Assembly: GCA_004525275.1 (NCBI GenBank)
Contig: SPCO01000064.1
Coordinates: 1 to 7,472, forward strand
Reading direction: 5' to 3'
Length of the DNA stretch: 7,472 nucleotides
From: Thermomicrobiales bacterium
GTDB lineage: Bacteria; Chloroflexota; Limnocylindria; Limnocylindrales; CSP1-4
The notes under the pieces were generated by a model. That model was not told the DNA's origin. It did not search any database and was given only the letters and a program-made list of their open reading frames with translations. Both the position numbers and the translations under genes were made by a program. Below, piece by piece: positions 6,128-7,472 of this stretch. The stretch's first letter is position 1. The number at the start of each line of letters is the position of its first letter.

Positions 6128-7321
6128 CTACGGCGTGGCGGGCGGGAGGTCGGATCCAGCCTTGAACGTGGCGGGGTAGCCGGTCGTGCTCGTCGTCAGC
6201 ACCTGGATGAACGTCTGACCGATCGTGAGCGTGACCTCGTTCCCGTTGCGATCGTAGAACCTGGTCGGTCTCTTGATCCCAGCCTTCTTCCAGGTTCCCT
6301 TGATCGTTCGGCCATTCGTCGAGATCCAGGCCCGTCCACTACCGACGACATCAGCCTCGAGTCGATGCTTTTCGGGATGACCGTCGTTGAGCGGCCCGAA
6401 TGCCATCCGCATCACGATGACGTTCTTCGGAGCGATACGCGTTCCGTCAACCGCGTCCTTCTGCTTCTTCTCGCCGGTGACCGAGCGACGGTACGTATTC
6501 GTATCGCGATCGTAGGTGTACAAGACCTTGTTGTATGGGTACGAGACCGAGATCGTGCCGCCATACGGGCGTTCCTCGATCGGAGCGTCCGGCGCGAACT
6601 GCCATTTTGGCGCGTAGGTCTTGTCCTTGGCTCCGATTCTTTCGCCCGTATTGCGCAGCTTCTTGCCGGTCGTATACAGATTGTGGGGCGAGAAACGGGT
6701 GCTGATCCGGCCGAACGTCCCGCTGTAGCGGAACTCGTCGACGTTGTACACGTACTGACCGCTGCCCTTCTGGCGCAACGTGTCGATCGCCTGTGGTGAC
6801 CCACCGGCATGGGCGTAGATGGCACGCCATTCCGCCGCCCAGGCGATGTAGTAGAAGCGGGAGCTCCGAACCGGCCCGATCGCCTTGGGCAGCTCCTCCT
6901 GGAAGATCGCCATATAGCGTGGGATACCTGCCTCCGCGGGCGCATGCCAGACGACCGAGGCAGAGGACAGTCCGGATTGGGGTCGCGCCGCCCACAAGTC
7001 ATCGATCATGACCGCGATGGGATGACGCGCGGCCGCGGTCGGTGAGACCAGGCGACCGGTCAGTGGCGCCGGGACTGTCGTTGGCGTGGGCTCCGGTGTC
7101 GGCTCGGGCAGCGCCGACGCGGTCGGCGACGCCACCGGCGTCGGCGAGGTTGGCGATTCGGACGGCGACGCAGTCGCTGCCGACGGGGACGGGGTCGCGG
7201 CCTGACCGGTTGGTGGGCTTGCCGACGGCGTCGGCGTTCCGAACACGGAGGTCGCCGCCAGCGCGATCACGAGCACCACGATGGCGGCCACTGCGATGGC
7301 CCCTGCGGTCGTCCGTCTCAA
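6128..7321 (-). CDS. DUF3048 (YerB-like) membrane-anchored surface protein
   Basis: A 397-residue protein of unknown biochemical role. With the TTG start at 7321 the N-terminus is MRRTTAG followed by a hydrophobic segment at about 8-27 (AIAVAAIVVLVIALAA), acting as signal peptide or membrane anchor. Residues 29-86 are a Ser/Thr/Pro/Ala linker. The first DUF3048 domain starts near 87 with the family hallmark HPIAVMIDD, ARPQSGLSSA, AGIPRYMAIF and GPVRSSR, and continues to SPHNLYTT. The second conserved block near the C-terminus has GSGRAWISTNGR, GTWKK and FYDRNGNEVTL with GQTFIQV. Bacillus YerB is a lipoprotein, but no lipobox cysteine is seen here. An in-frame ATG at 7432 would add 37 residues with Cys, Arg and Ser before the hydrophobic core. 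TTG is preferred because AGAGGGG (7336 to 7330) lies 8 bases upstream and gives a normal short n-region. It is convergent with the glycosyltransferases and so separately transcribed. Confidence 0.85.
   Translation of the reverse strand: MRRTTAGAIAVAAIVVLVIALAATSVFGTPTPSASPPTGQAATPSPSAATASPSESPTSPTPVASPTASALPEPTPEPTPTTVPAPLTGRLVSPTAAARHPIAVMIDDLWAARPQSGLSSASVVWHAPAEAGIPRYMAIFQEELPKAIGPVRSSRFYYIAWAAEWRAIYAHAGGSPQAIDTLRQKGSGQYVYNVDEFRYSGTFGRISTRFSPHNLYTTGKKLRNTGERIGAKDKTYAPKWQFAPDAPIEERPYGGTISVSYPYNKVLYTYDRDTNTYRRSVTGEKKQKDAVDGTRIAPKNVIVMRMAFGPLNDGHPEKHRLEADVVGSGRAWISTNGRTIKGTWKKAGIKRPTRFYDRNGNEVTLTIGQTFIQVLTTSTTGYPATFKAGSDLPPATP
7064..7237 (-). repeat. Low-complexity Ser/Thr/Pro/Ala linker of the DUF3048 protein
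   Basis: About 58 codons made of imperfect repeats of Pro-Thr, Pro-Ser and Ala-Ser units, ending in PEPTPEPTPTT. It is a flexible spacer holding the DUF3048 domain away from the membrane and is the kind of segment that is often O-glycosylated. At DNA level it reads as GGC/GTC/GAC-rich low complexity on the plus strand, with GATC nearly absent, unlike the rest of the window. Confidence 0.7.
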
Positions 7322-7329
7322 CGTCGTCG

Positions 7330-7336
7330 CCCCTCT
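7330..7336 (-). promoter_or_regulatory. Ribosome binding site deciding the TTG start of the DUF3048 gene
   Basis: AGAGGGG on the minus strand, 8 bases before TTG at 7321. No comparable purine run precedes the alternative ATG at 7432 at a useful distance. Confidence 0.5.
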
Positions 7337-7358
7337 GGTGATGGATTGGACTGGGCGC

Positions 7359-7364
7359 AGGATA
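7359..7364 (-). promoter_or_regulatory. Possible -10 box for the DUF3048 gene
   Basis: On the minus strand TATCCT (7364 to 7359) resembles a -10 box. It would start transcription near 7352, about 30 bases before the TTG start and just upstream of the AGAGGGG ribosome binding site. This supports the TTG start over the ATG at 7432, which would lie upstream of the transcript. No clear -35 box is seen. Confidence 0.35.
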
Positions 7365-7455
7365 CAAGAGGATCGACCATGGGGCGTTGAGTCTCCGCTT
7401 CGCTCGCTGGATGACGCTCGCGAGCAGGGCATTCGCGCGTATTGCTGTAGCGCGA

Positions 7456-7472
7456 TACCCTCTGTGTATGAC
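7456..7472 (+). promoter_or_regulatory. Possible leaderless promoter and start codon of a divergent gene running out of the window
   Basis: TACCCT at 7456-7461 resembles a -10 box and is followed, 6 bases later, by ATG at 7468. This is the same layout as the box before the mannosyltransferase start. TTCGCG at 7432-7437 would be a poor -35 box with an 18-base spacer. Only ATGAC is visible of any coding region, so the product is unknown and the gene itself is unproven. Confidence 0.3.

Noticed and set aside
6365..6799. 144-codon plus-strand frame inside the DUF3048 gene
   Set aside because: It is antisense to conserved DUF3048 blocks and shows no domain or start signal.
7064..7237. Direct repeats in the Ser/Thr/Pro linker as a CRISPR or mobile element
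   Set aside because: The repeats are short, irregular and in frame, and encode a Pro-rich linker; there are no evenly spaced unique spacers.

Overview
The window comes from a GC-rich bacterium and holds genes for secreted or surface proteins and for glycan synthesis. My best guess for the source is a soil or freshwater Chloroflexota (Limnocylindria/Ellin6529-like), with Actinomycetota as the main alternative. The reasons are the strong G/C third-position bias, GTG and TTG starts, a start with no Shine-Dalgarno sequence but a -10-like box just upstream, and secreted proteins with FlgD-type Ig-like repeats. This placement is inference; no marker gene is present.

Layout. (1) At 3-1391 lies the 3' part of a gene, truncated by the window edge, for a protein built of FlgD-type Ig-like domains. 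A TGA at 1038-1040 interrupts it inside its third repeat, yet the same frame continues with clear coding character to a TAG at 1389-1391. It is either a nonsense mutation (pseudogene) or a sequence error. (2) After a 136-base gap, a GTG start with a good ribosome binding site opens an 817-residue secreted GH18 glycosidase (1528-3981) that carries three C-terminal FlgD-type Ig-like repeats. (3) At 28 bases further on starts a polyprenol-phosphate mannose synthase of the DPM1/GT2 type (4010-4801). It shares a 4-base GTGA overlap with (4), a GT4-type GT-B glycosyltransferase (4798-6093). (5) Facing these from the other strand is a DUF3048 (YerB-like) protein, best read as 6128-7321, with an N-terminal membrane segment and a long Ser/Thr/Pro/Ala linker. 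(6) The last bases may hold the start codon of a divergent gene (7468 onward).

How they may work together. The first two genes look like cell-envelope or extracellular proteins sharing the same accessory domain, the second being a likely peptidoglycan- or chitin-cleaving enzyme. The glycosyltransferase pair looks like a translationally coupled unit making and using a lipid-linked sugar donor, for glycolipid or protein O-glycosylation. The DUF3048 protein is surface exposed and of unknown role. I see no mobile element, CRISPR array, tRNA, rRNA or defence system. The most notable points are the interrupted Ig-repeat gene, the apparently leaderless mannosyltransferase start, and a roughly four- to five-fold excess of the word GATC across the window. 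I found no convincing wholly new system.
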